The position numbers and the translations under genes are program-made. From Prosapia bicincta (taxonomy: Eukaryota; Arthropoda; Insecta; Hemiptera; Cercopidae), in contig JBAIZL010000008.1 in the NCBI GenBank assembly GCA_036971475.1, forward strand, positions 33,552,586 to 33,616,585: a stretch of DNA of 64,000 nt, written 5' to 3'. The notes beneath the pieces are model-generated. The model had not been told where the DNA came from. It was given only the letters and a program-made list of their open reading frames with translations, and ran no database searches. Of the stretch, positions 1 to 64,000 are shown one piece after another (position 1 is the stretch's first letter; every line of letters starts with the position of its first letter).

Positions 1-513
1 CTTCTCATTTCTGAATACACTGGAGTGATCAGGTATCCATTGGAGAGCAATATTCTTCTTGATAAATTTTTTCAAGATATATGTACCAATGATAATATAT
101 TTTAATGGTAATATCTAGAAATCAATATTCACTGGTAGATTAATTGATAATATCGATATATTTTTTTTCAGGTCCCAACTCTAATTGCTAACACTCTATA
201 TAATATGAAAATATTAGGATGTTTTCAATTATCTGTACAGTTTCATTATAATCAATATGGTAGTATCATAGCAGCTGTGGTCTCAATATGTTCATATAAC
301 TGATTCTCTATTGTACGTTACTGATTTGGTTTTATAACTACTAATTAGACCTTCAATATAAAATTATTTCTAGCTTTTAACTGGAAATTCTTTTTATAAA
401 ATGTCACAATTGGTGAATCACAGAATTGATTCAAAAACTTGCTCATGTATTTTGAAGGCTATGTTTTTATGAATAATATATTAAATATTAACTAAAACTA
501 AATGTAATACAGA
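1..513. other. 3' flank of CPD, no separate feature
   Basis: AT-rich DNA downstream of the CPD stop codon in gene orientation. It should contain the CPD 3' UTR. I see no strong AATAAA on the minus strand; a weak ATTAAA candidate lies at 101-106. I see no other gene or repeat here. Confidence 0.4.
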
Positions 514-55726
<55,213 letters not shown>

Positions 55727-56006
55727 CTGTTGAGATATAAACATTTCTTAAAAGGTATAATTTTAACTTAATTATTCTCACTTTTGTAGCAAACAAAGCA
55801 CTTAATATATGTATATTATTTAAATAAGATATATATATATATATATATCTTGTGAGAAGAATCCCAGAGAAAAGAGATTTTAAGACATTCTTCTTCATCA
55901 ATCAGAAAGTACAAGTCAAATGAACTGATATATTTTCTGTAACACATTTCAAGAAATAATATGTCTTAGATTATTAGTGATAGTAAAATAAAAATATACT
56001 TTCTAT

Positions 56007-56409
56007 TAGTGATGAGTCGATTCCAAAATTTTACAGATTCAGATACCAAGAAATAGATTCCAGATTATAAATACCAAGGATTACCAACCCAAATAAAATG
56101 GGAAAATGTTTTATGATATTTTAGGTGATAATGTTTACAAAAGCTGTTATAGTGCCGGCATTACAACAGCTACTTTATGTGAATATTTTACCATCAATGT
56201 GTAGGCGCAACTTTATGTTAGAGTGGCGACGGATATTTTACCGCCTGATAAGTAACGCGGCATTATGTTAGAGCAGTGGTGAATATTTACTGTCTAATGT
56301 GTAACGCTGGCCGCCCTGGAATCGACGTTTGCGATCGATTCCTGATTCCAATTCTAGTATCCAGAATCAGCTGAATCGGCTTTTGGAATCGAGAATTGAC
56401 CCATTACTA
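56007..56409. mobile_element. Short hAT-type MITE
   Basis: A perfect 8-bp duplication CTTTCTAT (55999-56006 and 56410-56417) and ends TAGTGATGAGTCGATTCC / TAGTAATGGGTCAATTC. The 403-bp interior has two diverged repeats of ATGTTAGAG...GGCGAATATTTTACC type and no coding frame. Confidence 0.85.
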
Positions 56410-56414
56410 CTTTC

Positions 56415-56970
56415 TATATAACTTTAGAAATTATACTTTACTTTATGAAGTAAAAAATTAGTTGTTTTAAAACAACATAATTTGATAATTTTCACATAAT
56501 AACTGAACACATAATAACCTAATAAAAACCATAAAAATGTTTCACAAATTGTTTAGCCTCAAATAATTATTTTAGATATTTACAAACCAATAATCCAAGA
56601 TTTTTCAAGTTGCATCAATAGCTTAATGATACTGACTTAAATTCACAAACTCCCTAAAATGTATATTTTATATTTAAATTTATACGTTTAAAACTTATTT
56701 GGACATAGAAGAATCATCCTACAACAATTTCTTGCTTCATATGATATTCCACTGGCATCAACATTTTTTAGTTTTGTTACTTACAACTGTTATACGATTT
56801 TAAAGACATTTTTGTTGTAAATCTAGGTAAATAGTTATAAGGTATATAGTTTTTATGTTATTTTGTATTGCTAGTGATTTATTGATTAGAGTTTTATTAT
56901 TTTTGTAATGTAGTAGATTCTGTATAATCAAATGACTTCAGGACCTGCATGATTTAAACAGCTAGTCCTA
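56415..56970. other. Host DNA without recognisable feature
   Basis: AT-rich sequence between two mobile elements, within CPD upstream intron. Nothing recognised. Confidence 0.3.
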
Positions 56971-57640
56971 TTAACACTTTCAGCACGGCGGCGATATTGG
57001 TGATCTCATCAAACTACTGTCTGTTTTTCGTTAACTTCCACCTCTGACGGCAGTGGAACGCTATGCGGGTTGCATAGCTTGTCGTAGCATCTAATTATCG
57101 AGCCCGTTGTTTTGATCTCAATAATTTTATTTCTAACATGTACATGTTTATTGGGGACATCAGAACAGTGTATTAGACACTAAAATATTGTTTTATTTAT
57201 CGGGCCACAATTAAAAAACAGAAATACAAATGATAAATTACTGTATGACAAATAATAAAACACAATAAAAAAGACAGAGTAAAAAAGATAATTTACATAC
57301 AAAACGAAAGAACCTACTACTAAAATATACTATATACTAAAATAAGCACTCATGTTTAACTCGGAATGTTTGTTTCTGTTTGTGCCATGTGTTTCACAAA
57401 GCCATAGAGATCGATAATGTAAACAGAGACATAGATAATACATGTCACGTCCAAGACTATTTATAGCCGAGATTAGCTGATATTTGTTTACTACAATCTT
57501 ATGTTGACACATTAGGTTTCCGGGCGTCTAAGCATTTTGTCAATGACTCATATTTACAAAAGTCTGTTCCCACTTTGAGTTGGTTCATTCACTCTAATAG
57601 GACAGTTATCGTTTATTACTGCCTCAGTTCAGAAAACTTT

Positions 57641-57652
57641 TTTTTTATAATC

Positions 57653-57655
<3 letters not shown>
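57641..57655. repeat. LINE target-site duplication, 3' side
   Basis: TTTTTTATAATCGTT, repeated at 63668-63682 and belonging to the interrupted TTAA element. Confidence 0.9.
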
Positions 57656-57699
<44 letters not shown>

Positions 57700-58045
57700 C
57701 CTGGCGAAAAACCATTTGTGGTTATCATCGCCAAACTAAATCTAACACGGACAACGAATATTTTAAATAAAACAAAATAAATTTAAATACAACAAAAATT
57801 CCAAAACAAAAAACAACAACAATAAATAACAAACAATAAATCTATAACAATATTAAATAACAAAATTACAATAAAAAACAATATAACAGTAAATAAATAA
57901 TAACAATATGTAAAACAATAATAGGTAACAATTTATCAATAAATAAATCTCAATAACAATAACAAGAACACAAAATAAATTAAAGTAAAATAAATAAAAG
58001 AAACAGAGAATTATATGTATAAAAAAATATATATATATTTATGTA

Positions 58046-61000
58046 TTAAATTTTAAAAAATATTTTCAAGTGGTGCAAGAAAGCGATGACTCGGTCAATG
58101 GCCGAGGCATCGTCCCTTAGCACCACCTTTAAACTCCCTTTTAAATTAAAAAGGTCACGAATATTGCTTACATTAACACAGTTTACTAAAATATGTTTTA
58201 TTGTGAAGATATCACCGCAATATTGGCATATTGGTGGATCTTCACGCCTCATCAAATATCCATGAGTTGCAAACGAGTGGCCAACGCGAAGGCGTGTAAC
58301 CACCACTTCCTCCCTACGTTTTGAACGAATTGAAGACCTCCATGGACGGACGGTATCTTTAATTTCCCTCAGCTTATTCTCAATCACGGTATGCCACTCG
58401 TCATTCCAAGCAGCGAGCAATAAATGTTTCGCGAAACACACATAATCGGATGCCATAACTAGTTGAGTAATAGGCACCAAACTTGTAGCTTTCTTCGCCG
58501 CTTCATCCGCTTTTGTGTTTCCAAGTATTCCGCAATGTCCAGGAACCCAACAGAAAGTTACCCCCACACCCCTCAATTGAAGCCTGTGTACAGCACACAA
58601 AATGTCCCCAACTAAAGGGTTGTTAGAGAAAACATCCTGAAGAGCCCGAAGAGCACTTTTGGAATCCGAACACAAAAGATAATGCGAAGATCGAGATGGA
58701 ATGACGGTCAAAGCTTTAAAAATAGCAAATAGTTCTGCCGTGAAAACACTGCAAGCTGAGGGCAATCCGTACGTGTAGGTACAACCAGATGCATAAAACG
58801 CACACCCAACGCCATTGTCCAGTTTAGATCCATCAGTGAAAATAATTTCACTGTGTTGGTGAGATTTATAAATGGATGAAAATTCCTGGTGGTAGACCAC
58901 AACAGGAGTATCGTGTTTTATATAACTGGACAATGAGAAATCGAAGTGCGGCGTTTTTATTATCCATGGAGGTAGATAGCACATTTGTCGTTCAAACATA
59001 GTTGGAAGTTGCAACTCAAGGTCATCCAATATTCTTAATGTTCGTATGCCAAATGGAGCGGTCGAACGTTGACGTGTATTGTACACTTGATTTAACGTAT
59101 TATTATAGACTATATCAAATGCCGGGTGGTTGGGTTTGCTTCGAAGAACAGAAACGTAAGATATTTGTAGCATCTGACGTCGTCTAGAAAGTGTAGGTTC
59201 CCCAGCTTCGACAAGAAGACTAGGGATTGGGCTAGTTCTAAATGCACCAGTAGCCAGTCTAAGTCCAGAGTGGTGGATGGTATCAAGAGTTTTCAGAACT
59301 GTAGGTCGTGCGGATGAATAGGCTTGACAGCCATAATCAATGCGCGATCTAACGACCGCGCGATAAAATCGAAGCATACTAGTTCTGTCTGCTCCCCAAT
59401 TCGTACCACTAAGGACTCTTAACATATCCAATTTCTTATTGCATCTCACCTTCAAATCACGAACATGTGGGATCCATGAGAGTCTTTTATCAAATAAAAG
59501 ACCTAGAAATCGAACACTATCCGTGGTTTGAAGCTGAACCCCGTCAAGAAAAAGGATCGGCTCCTGGTGTTGCCTACGACGACTAAATGCAACACATTGT
59601 GTCTTCGAAGCAGAGAATTTGAAACCTGTAGATTTAGACCATTCCTCTAACCTGTATATTGCTAACTGCAAAGATCTTTCCGCAGTTGCCATACTACGAG
59701 CAGGCACATATATACAAAAGTCATCCACAAAAAGGGAACAGTGTACCGGAGATCGTATATTACTGGTGATACTATTTATTGCAACGGCAAACAGCGTGAC
59801 GCTCAGCACGCTGCCCTGCGGTACACCATTCTCTTGTGTATAGCTGTTTGAATACGTGCCTCCAAGTCGAACGCGGAAAGATCTGTTTGAAAGAAAGTTA
59901 GCGATGAATGCTAGGATATTCCCTTGTATACTCCATGATTTCAGAGTGTTCAGAATTCCTCTTTTCCATGCCATATCATATGCCTTTTCAAGGTCAAAGA
60001 AAACCGCAACGAGCGTTTGACGCAAGAGAAAGGCATCTTGAATAGCGGATTCTAACAAAACCAATTGGTCAACTGATGAGCGTCCTAGTCTGAAACCACA
60101 TTGTTCGTTGCTAAGAAGGTTGTTGGTTTCTAGGTACCAGACAAGACGGCGGTTGACCATCTTCTCCAGTAGTTTGCACAAGACGCTTGTAAGTGATATA
60201 GGCCTGTAACTACTGGGGTTGGTTTTGTCCTTACCTGGCTTCAAAAGAGGAATTACAGTCGATTCTAACCATGCATCGGGGAAAGAGCGCTCCTCGAATA
60301 AACGATTGTATACGCGAAGGAGGACAAGTTTCGCCGATGATGGTAGATGTTTTAGCATGGAGTACACAATGGAATCAGGACCTGGTGCAGAATCCTTCGT
60401 TGACGCAAGAGCTGACTCCAATTCCCCTATAGAGAAAGGAGTGTTTAAAGGAGAGTCCTCAGACGACCCAACAGTAAACGGTATTGCTTCTTCCTTCAGT
60501 TTATACATCTGGAATAATCTATTATAGGCTGTAGTAGCAGAAAAGTTAGAAAAAGATGTTCCAAGTACATTAGCAATGTCATCACTGTTTGTGATTAATC
60601 TCCCATCTGGTTGCTTCAGCGCAATGGCTGGCAACGGAATGGAAGTACCACAAACTGATCTTAGTTTCCTCCACACTGTGGAGGACGGAGTTGTTCGTCT
60701 AATTGTGCTAATGTACTGTTCCCAAGAGTTCTTTCTACTCAGCCTAAATATCCTCCGTGCTTTCGCACGGAGTATTTTATATTCCTGAAGGTTTCCATTC
60801 GTTGGGTGTCGTTTAAATCTCCTAAGAGCTCTTCGTCGTAAACGGAGGATTTCTGTGCATTCATCGTTCCACCACGGCACAGGCGGTCGGCGTGGATGCG
60901 CAGAGGTTTTCGGAATGGTCTTTTCAGCGGCATTTAAAATTGCTTTTGTAAAATTTTCTATATTTTCATCAATGGGTGTCAGATAATCCATGTCAAGTGA

Positions 61001-61741
61001 TACAAGGTAATTCGAGTAGGAGTCCCAGTTGGCTTTTCGCAAAATCCAACTGGAATTTCGAACATAACAGGTTTGGGAGTCACATAAACTGATCTTAATA
61101 GGCACATGGTCGCTTCCATACAAATCATTGAGTACCGACCATGTGCATCTAGTAGCTAATTGAGGGCTGCAAATCGATAGATCAACAGCTGTCCATCCAC
61201 CAGTAGATGCTGCTAAATGAGTAGGAGAACCGTCATTTAGCAGACATAAGTCTAGTTCCATTCTTACACTTTCAACAATATCACCTCGAGAGTTCCTAGT
61301 CGGAGATCCCCAAGACGAATGGTGGGCATTAAAATCCCCTACCAATAAGAACGGAGTTGGTAACTGGCTTATCAAATTTACTAAATCGCTGTGATGCAGG
61401 TTTTCTTGTGGTGGCAAGTAGACACAACACACAGTGATTTTATACGGGACAGCTGTTTGAACGGCTACTGCTTGTAAAGGAGTTATTAAGTTTAGAGAAA
61501 CAGCATCGATACAGTCACGGGCTAGGATGGCTACGCCACCTCTAGCTCGATCTTCTGTAACGAAGTCCGATCTAAAAACTGAATACTCCCTTAAATGGAA
61601 ATTATGCGATTCGTGGAGATGTGTCTCCTGTAGACATACAAACATTGGGTACACATCTCGCACGAGTACTTTAAGTTCTTCTATGTGACTCCTAACACCG
61701 TTGACGTTCCATTGTATCACTGACTTCCTAAGCAAAGACAT
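58046..61741 (-). CDS. LINE ORF2: endonuclease, reverse transcriptase, RNase H
   Basis: The 1,231-residue polyprotein copies the element RNA at nicked genomic DNA. APE-type endonuclease, residues 8-218: QWN (10-12), QET (38-40), GDFNAH (135-140), GSDH (209-212). Reverse transcriptase, about 440-760: SYRPISL (511), FFDLEKAYD (581), GVPQGSVL (639), active site FVDD (671-674). RNase H, about 965-1085, has D970, E1003, D1026 and D1079. A C-terminal Cys-His motif CQYCGDIFTIKHILVNC follows. Start: ATG at 61741, directly after TAA-TAA of ORF1 and in the same frame. All catalytic residues that I can place are present. Confidence 0.95.
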   Translation of the reverse strand: MSLLRKSVIQWNVNGVRSHIEELKVLVRDVYPMFVCLQETHLHESHNFHLREYSVFRSDFVTEDRARGGVAILARDCIDAVSLNLITPLQAVAVQTAVPYKITVCCVYLPPQENLHHSDLVNLISQLPTPFLLVGDFNAHHSSWGSPTRNSRGDIVESVRMELDLCLLNDGSPTHLAASTGGWTAVDLSICSPQLATRCTWSVLNDLYGSDHVPIKISLCDSQTCYVRNSSWILRKANWDSYSNYLVSLDMDYLTPIDENIENFTKAILNAAEKTIPKTSAHPRRPPVPWWNDECTEILRLRRRALRRFKRHPTNGNLQEYKILRAKARRIFRLSRKNSWEQYISTIRRTTPSSTVWRKLRSVCGTSIPLPAIALKQPDGRLITNSDDIANVLGTSFSNFSATTAYNRLFQMYKLKEEAIPFTVGSSEDSPLNTPFSIGELESALASTKDSAPGPDSIVYSMLKHLPSSAKLVLLRVYNRLFEERSFPDAWLESTVIPLLKPGKDKTNPSSYRPISLTSVLCKLLEKMVNRRLVWYLETNNLLSNEQCGFRLGRSSVDQLVLLESAIQDAFLLRQTLVAVFFDLEKAYDMAWKRGILNTLKSWSIQGNILAFIANFLSNRSFRVRLGGTYSNSYTQENGVPQGSVLSVTLFAVAINSITSNIRSPVHCSLFVDDFCIYVPARSMATAERSLQLAIYRLEEWSKSTGFKFSASKTQCVAFSRRRQHQEPILFLDGVQLQTTDSVRFLGLLFDKRLSWIPHVRDLKVRCNKKLDMLRVLSGTNWGADRTSMLRFYRAVVRSRIDYGCQAYSSARPTVLKTLDTIHHSGLRLATGAFRTSPIPSLLVEAGEPTLSRRRQMLQISYVSVLRSKPNHPAFDIVYNNTLNQVYNTRQRSTAPFGIRTLRILDDLELQLPTMFERQMCYLPPWIIKTPHFDFSLSSYIKHDTPVVVYHQEFSSIYKSHQHSEIIFTDGSKLDNGVGCAFYASGCTYTYGLPSACSVFTAELFAIFKALTVIPSRSSHYLLCSDSKSALRALQDVFSNNPLVGDILCAVHRLQLRGVGVTFCWVPGHCGILGNTKADEAAKKATSLVPITQLVMASDYVCFAKHLLLAAWNDEWHTVIENKLREIKDTVRPWRSSIRSKRREEVVVTRLRVGHSFATHGYLMRREDPPICQYCGDIFTIKHILVNCVNVSNIRDLFNLKGSLKVVLRDDASAIDRVIAFLHHLKIFFKI

Positions 61742-61744
61742 TTA

Positions 61745-63160
61745 TTAGCTTAGCAAAGGGTTTATTTGACACCCATTGGTGCTCTCTCCTTTCTTGCCTG
61801 GGACGTTTTGGGACGTCTCAGGCTTACATTTCTCAGATTCCATATCCACCCGTTCAGGGATGGAATCTGAGGAAGTTTTGGGTTTAGGAGGAGTAGTTTT
61901 CACATTCCCTCCTTTGTTTGCATTTTTCTTAATACCCGGTAACGACTGTGACGATGTGGTCTGTCGTAACTCCGGTCTACGTGGTTTGGATTTTTCCAAC
62001 GTCCTCTGCACAGATGGTTTACTACCCGTTGATAACCTCCTCTGCACCGAAACACAAGGCTCACTTAGTGATTTATTTCGTGCTCCAATCCCCCCAGTGG
62101 AAGGGATTGGTACAAGAGGCAAATCACTATCCGTCGCTGCAGGTTGTACTAAGTTCAAAGTAGGAGGACCATTCGTGACTATGGACAAAAGGCGAGAAAC
62201 TTGTTCAGTTAGAACTTCAATTTTTTTCGACAGCTCGGCACAGTTGTTACAGGACGATTTGGAAGCGGTCAGAGTAGCGGCATAAGTCTTACTGTCTGTC
62301 TTTGGCTGAGTGGAACGATAGAGTTTTTTGGCCTCTGGAAACGACAGCTTGTCTTTCGCCATGATGCCTAGGATAGCTTTCTCTTCCTTGAACGTGGGAC
62401 AGTTGTAGGATCGCGCTGGGTGGTCACCACCACAGTTGGCGCATTTCGGAGAATTAACACAATCCTTATCATCATGGCCTTCGACGCTACATATACCGCA
62501 TAAGTTCTGTTTCGAACACGTAGAGCTGATATGCCCAAATCGCTGGCACTTGAAGCAGCGCCTAGGGTTAGCCACGTATGGTCTCACTGAGAGCCTTTGG
62601 TAACCTGCATGTAAATATTCGGGTATTTCCGGTTTGCCGAAGGTAACGATAAAAGAAGCTGTTGCTACCTTTTCTCCTTTGTCCATTTTCATGATAGGGA
62701 CAACGTCCGTAACTGACTGAGACGACAGTTCGGACTTAATTTCATCAACTGAAATGTACATTAAGTCCCTACATGTGATGACCCCCTTTGAGTAATTCAA
62801 GGATCTGTGGGGAGCCACAGATACCTTGACCTGGTCAAAGAAAGAGGTCATTTTAGATAGAGCACGGGTTTGTTTCTCGGTGGAAGTCGCAACTAACAGT
62901 GTTCCGTTTCTGAGTTTCTTGATAGAGGCTACTGGGCCTCCAGCACACCCAGTAATAGCCTTGTTAATAAGGAAGGGAGAAACTTTTGAAAGATCTTTCC
63001 CTTCTTCGGCACTAGAAACAACTAAATACTTTGCTGATGGCAATGTCTGCGACGTTGCCACCATCAACTTTTTACTCAAATCCTTTTCAATATGATCGTC
63101 AGGAGAATCCTGGCGTGTTCTCTTTAAGCTAGTCATATTTGACGGGGTTTTGGAATCCAT
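61745..63160 (-). CDS. LINE ORF1: gag-like RNA-binding protein
   Basis: 471 residues. The N-terminal third is charged. A central RRM-like/gag domain, about 85-195, is followed by three CCHC zinc knuckles: CFKCQRFGHISSTC (202-215), CGICSVEGHDDKDC (221-234) and CANCGGDHPARSYNC (240-254). A long Ser/Pro/Lys-rich tail follows. Such proteins coat the element RNA and guide it to the nucleus. It ends with two tandem TAA codons, after which the ORF2 ATG follows without spacing. Confidence 0.93.
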   Translation of the reverse strand: MDSKTPSNMTSLKRTRQDSPDDHIEKDLSKKLMVATSQTLPSAKYLVVSSAEEGKDLSKVSPFLINKAITGCAGGPVASIKKLRNGTLLVATSTEKQTRALSKMTSFFDQVKVSVAPHRSLNYSKGVITCRDLMYISVDEIKSELSSQSVTDVVPIMKMDKGEKVATASFIVTFGKPEIPEYLHAGYQRLSVRPYVANPRRCFKCQRFGHISSTCSKQNLCGICSVEGHDDKDCVNSPKCANCGGDHPARSYNCPTFKEEKAILGIMAKDKLSFPEAKKLYRSTQPKTDSKTYAATLTASKSSCNNCAELSKKIEVLTEQVSRLLSIVTNGPPTLNLVQPAATDSDLPLVPIPSTGGIGARNKSLSEPCVSVQRRLSTGSKPSVQRTLEKSKPRRPELRQTTSSQSLPGIKKNANKGGNVKTTPPKPKTSSDSIPERVDMESEKCKPETSQNVPGKKGESTNGCQINPLLS

Positions 63161-63667
63161 AAATATTTTTTGCCAGCCATCGTGTCAAGCGTTACGGGCG
63201 AGACTATAGGAACGGGTACACCCTTGGATCACATTAAGATCATTTCCAATCCTCAGAACTCTGAGGCCTATAGCTTTTCTCCTTAGCTCGACTGGATGGG
63301 CATCAGTCGAGGACTCGTAATACTGTGCACAGGCTCCGACACCCATGCACCGCGGACACTCCCTGACCAAGGACCGAAGCGGCTGGTAGACCAGAAACCG
63401 CGCTTACGTCTTCGGCAGAGCAAGCTCACATCAGCGTCCCAGACCAGAGTTTGTCACGCTCTGGACTTTTCAGCACTCCCAACGCGCAACGGTTCTGACC
63501 AGTCAAAATTCCCTAAGCGAAGATGTAAGTGTTGAAATGTGTATAGATTGTGTTGGTGTGTGTATGTGTGTGTGTATGTTTTTGTGAGTGGTGTAGTGTT
63601 AGGCTAGGGTACCGCGAGGGACGCCAAATCCCTCGTAGGTGCGGCTAGTCCGCACCCCCCTGCGGGG
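63161..63667 (-). promoter_or_regulatory. LINE 5' UTR, likely internal promoter
   Basis: GC-richer than its surroundings, it begins at the exact 5' border of the element and carries a 7-bp hairpin near its start and a GT-rich stretch at about 63540-63595. LINEs of this group carry an internal pol II promoter here; that role is inferred, no element was pinned down. Confidence 0.45.
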
Positions 63668-63682
63668 TTTTTTATAATCGTT
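63668..63682. repeat. LINE target-site duplication, 5' side
   Basis: Identical to 57641-57655. The flanking sequence continues the TTAA element. Confidence 0.9.
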
Positions 63683-64000
63683 GTTTATACCGGATATTTA
63701 GCCGCGTTAAGTGGTTCAAACTAAAAGGACATTAAAATATAAAATTTAAACCAAATTAAATCTGTTTATAAGACTCCCTGAAGCAATGTTTCAGTTGAAG
63801 CATCAAAATTTAACTTGGGATGGTCGGATTTAAAAACGACTCAGCCACAATGTTCTCCAAACTCTTCTGAAGCACTGACGTAAACATCGAACTTTTATAC
63901 AAACACTTATCGACACTAGAGAAGTTTTAATTAGCCTGGGAGTGAGCGTGCCGGTGAGCTCGCTATCTCTAAGAAAATAAGCTGAGAGCGCACCGGCACG

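Larger units (their letters stand above)
57656..63667 (-). mobile_element. Apparently intact I/Jockey-type LINE retrotransposon
   Basis: Full-length element on minus: 5' UTR 63667-63161, ORF1, ORF2, A-rich 3' UTR (58045-57700) and a poly-A tail seen as T at 57654-57699. A 15-bp target duplication TTTTTTATAATCGTT lies at 57641-57655 and 63668-63682. The 5' end begins CCCCGCAGGGGGGTGCGGAC with a hairpin (GGTGCGG/CCGCACC). Both frames are uninterrupted, so the copy looks young and may be active. An RNase H domain after the reverse transcriptase suggests the I group, but the poly-A tail is more Jockey-like; I leave the clade open. Confidence 0.93.
56975..64000. mobile_element. TTAA element copy 2, split by a LINE and cut by the window end
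   Basis: Starts after TTAA (56971-56974) with CACTTTCAGCACGGCGGCG, matching the right end of 20530-21569 in inverted orientation, so it is in reverse. It is collinear to 57655, interrupted by the LINE, and resumes at 63668. The sequence at 63930-64000 (GAGCGTGCCGGTGAGCTCG) matches the GC-rich left part of copy 1. The far end is outside the window. Confidence 0.82.

Noticed and set aside
61776..62285. Plus-strand frames of 70-170 codons inside the LINE
   Set aside because: Shadows of ORF1 and ORF2, which have clear domains on minus.

Overview
This is AT-rich animal genomic DNA, most likely from an arthropod, possibly an insect; the assignment is an inference. It rests on spliced genes with kilobase introns, on the transposon mix (Penelope-like elements, mariner, Tigger/pogo, hAT, piggyBac-type TTAA elements, an I/Jockey-type LINE, a tRNA-derived SINE), and on the form of the one host gene. 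No bacterial, viral or CRISPR feature was seen.

The only host gene I can support is the 3' two fifths or so of carboxypeptidase D (CPD; silver in flies), on the minus strand. Eleven coding exons run from 55726 down to a TAA stop at 514-516. All have GT-AG borders and matching phases, and they join into 603 uninterrupted codons. These codons cover, in order, the transthyretin-like end of peptidase domain II, the whole third peptidase-like domain, two tandem transthyretin/CarboxypepD_reg-like modules, one membrane helix and a short cytoplasmic tail. In domain III the HxxE zinc motif and the NPDG segment are replaced, so it is a pseudo-peptidase. The 5' exons lie beyond 64000.

About 97% of the window is intron or flank, mostly mobile and repetitive DNA. 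Intron 10 (696-8433) holds a CA microsatellite, a Penelope fragment and a 4.7-kb satellite of 18-bp units. Intron 9 (8587-16997) holds a decayed Tigger, a decayed piggyBac element, and a Penelope-like element split by a truncated LINE with a 76-bp target duplication. Introns 7 and 8 hold Tigger and mariner remnants, a 188-bp tandem repeat interrupted by a TTAA element, fold-back elements and another Penelope copy. Intron 5 holds a hAT element with a deleted Jerky/Tigger element nested in it, then a tRNA-SINE and another TTAA element. Introns 3 and 4 hold more Penelope and hAT DNA and a heavily nested TTAA element with two large palindromes. Intron 2 holds a 74-bp x 12 tandem array, a third Penelope family and a Tigger remnant. 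Upstream of the first visible exon, an apparently intact 6-kb LINE sits inside a second copy of the TTAA element found in intron 7.

The most interesting signals are: (1) hammerhead-ribozyme-like motifs in at least four unrelated Penelope or fold-back families, including a head-to-head pair in one palindrome; (2) a 74-bp array that repeats a juxtaposed 3'/5' splice-site motif in the CPD sense; (3) a 130-bp insertion that is only a 42-bp-arm hairpin plus a Penelope tail; (4) the intact nested LINE, whose two ORFs share one frame across TAA-TAA-ATG; and (5) Tigger/Jerky derivatives that keep the DNA-binding part but have lost the DDE domain.
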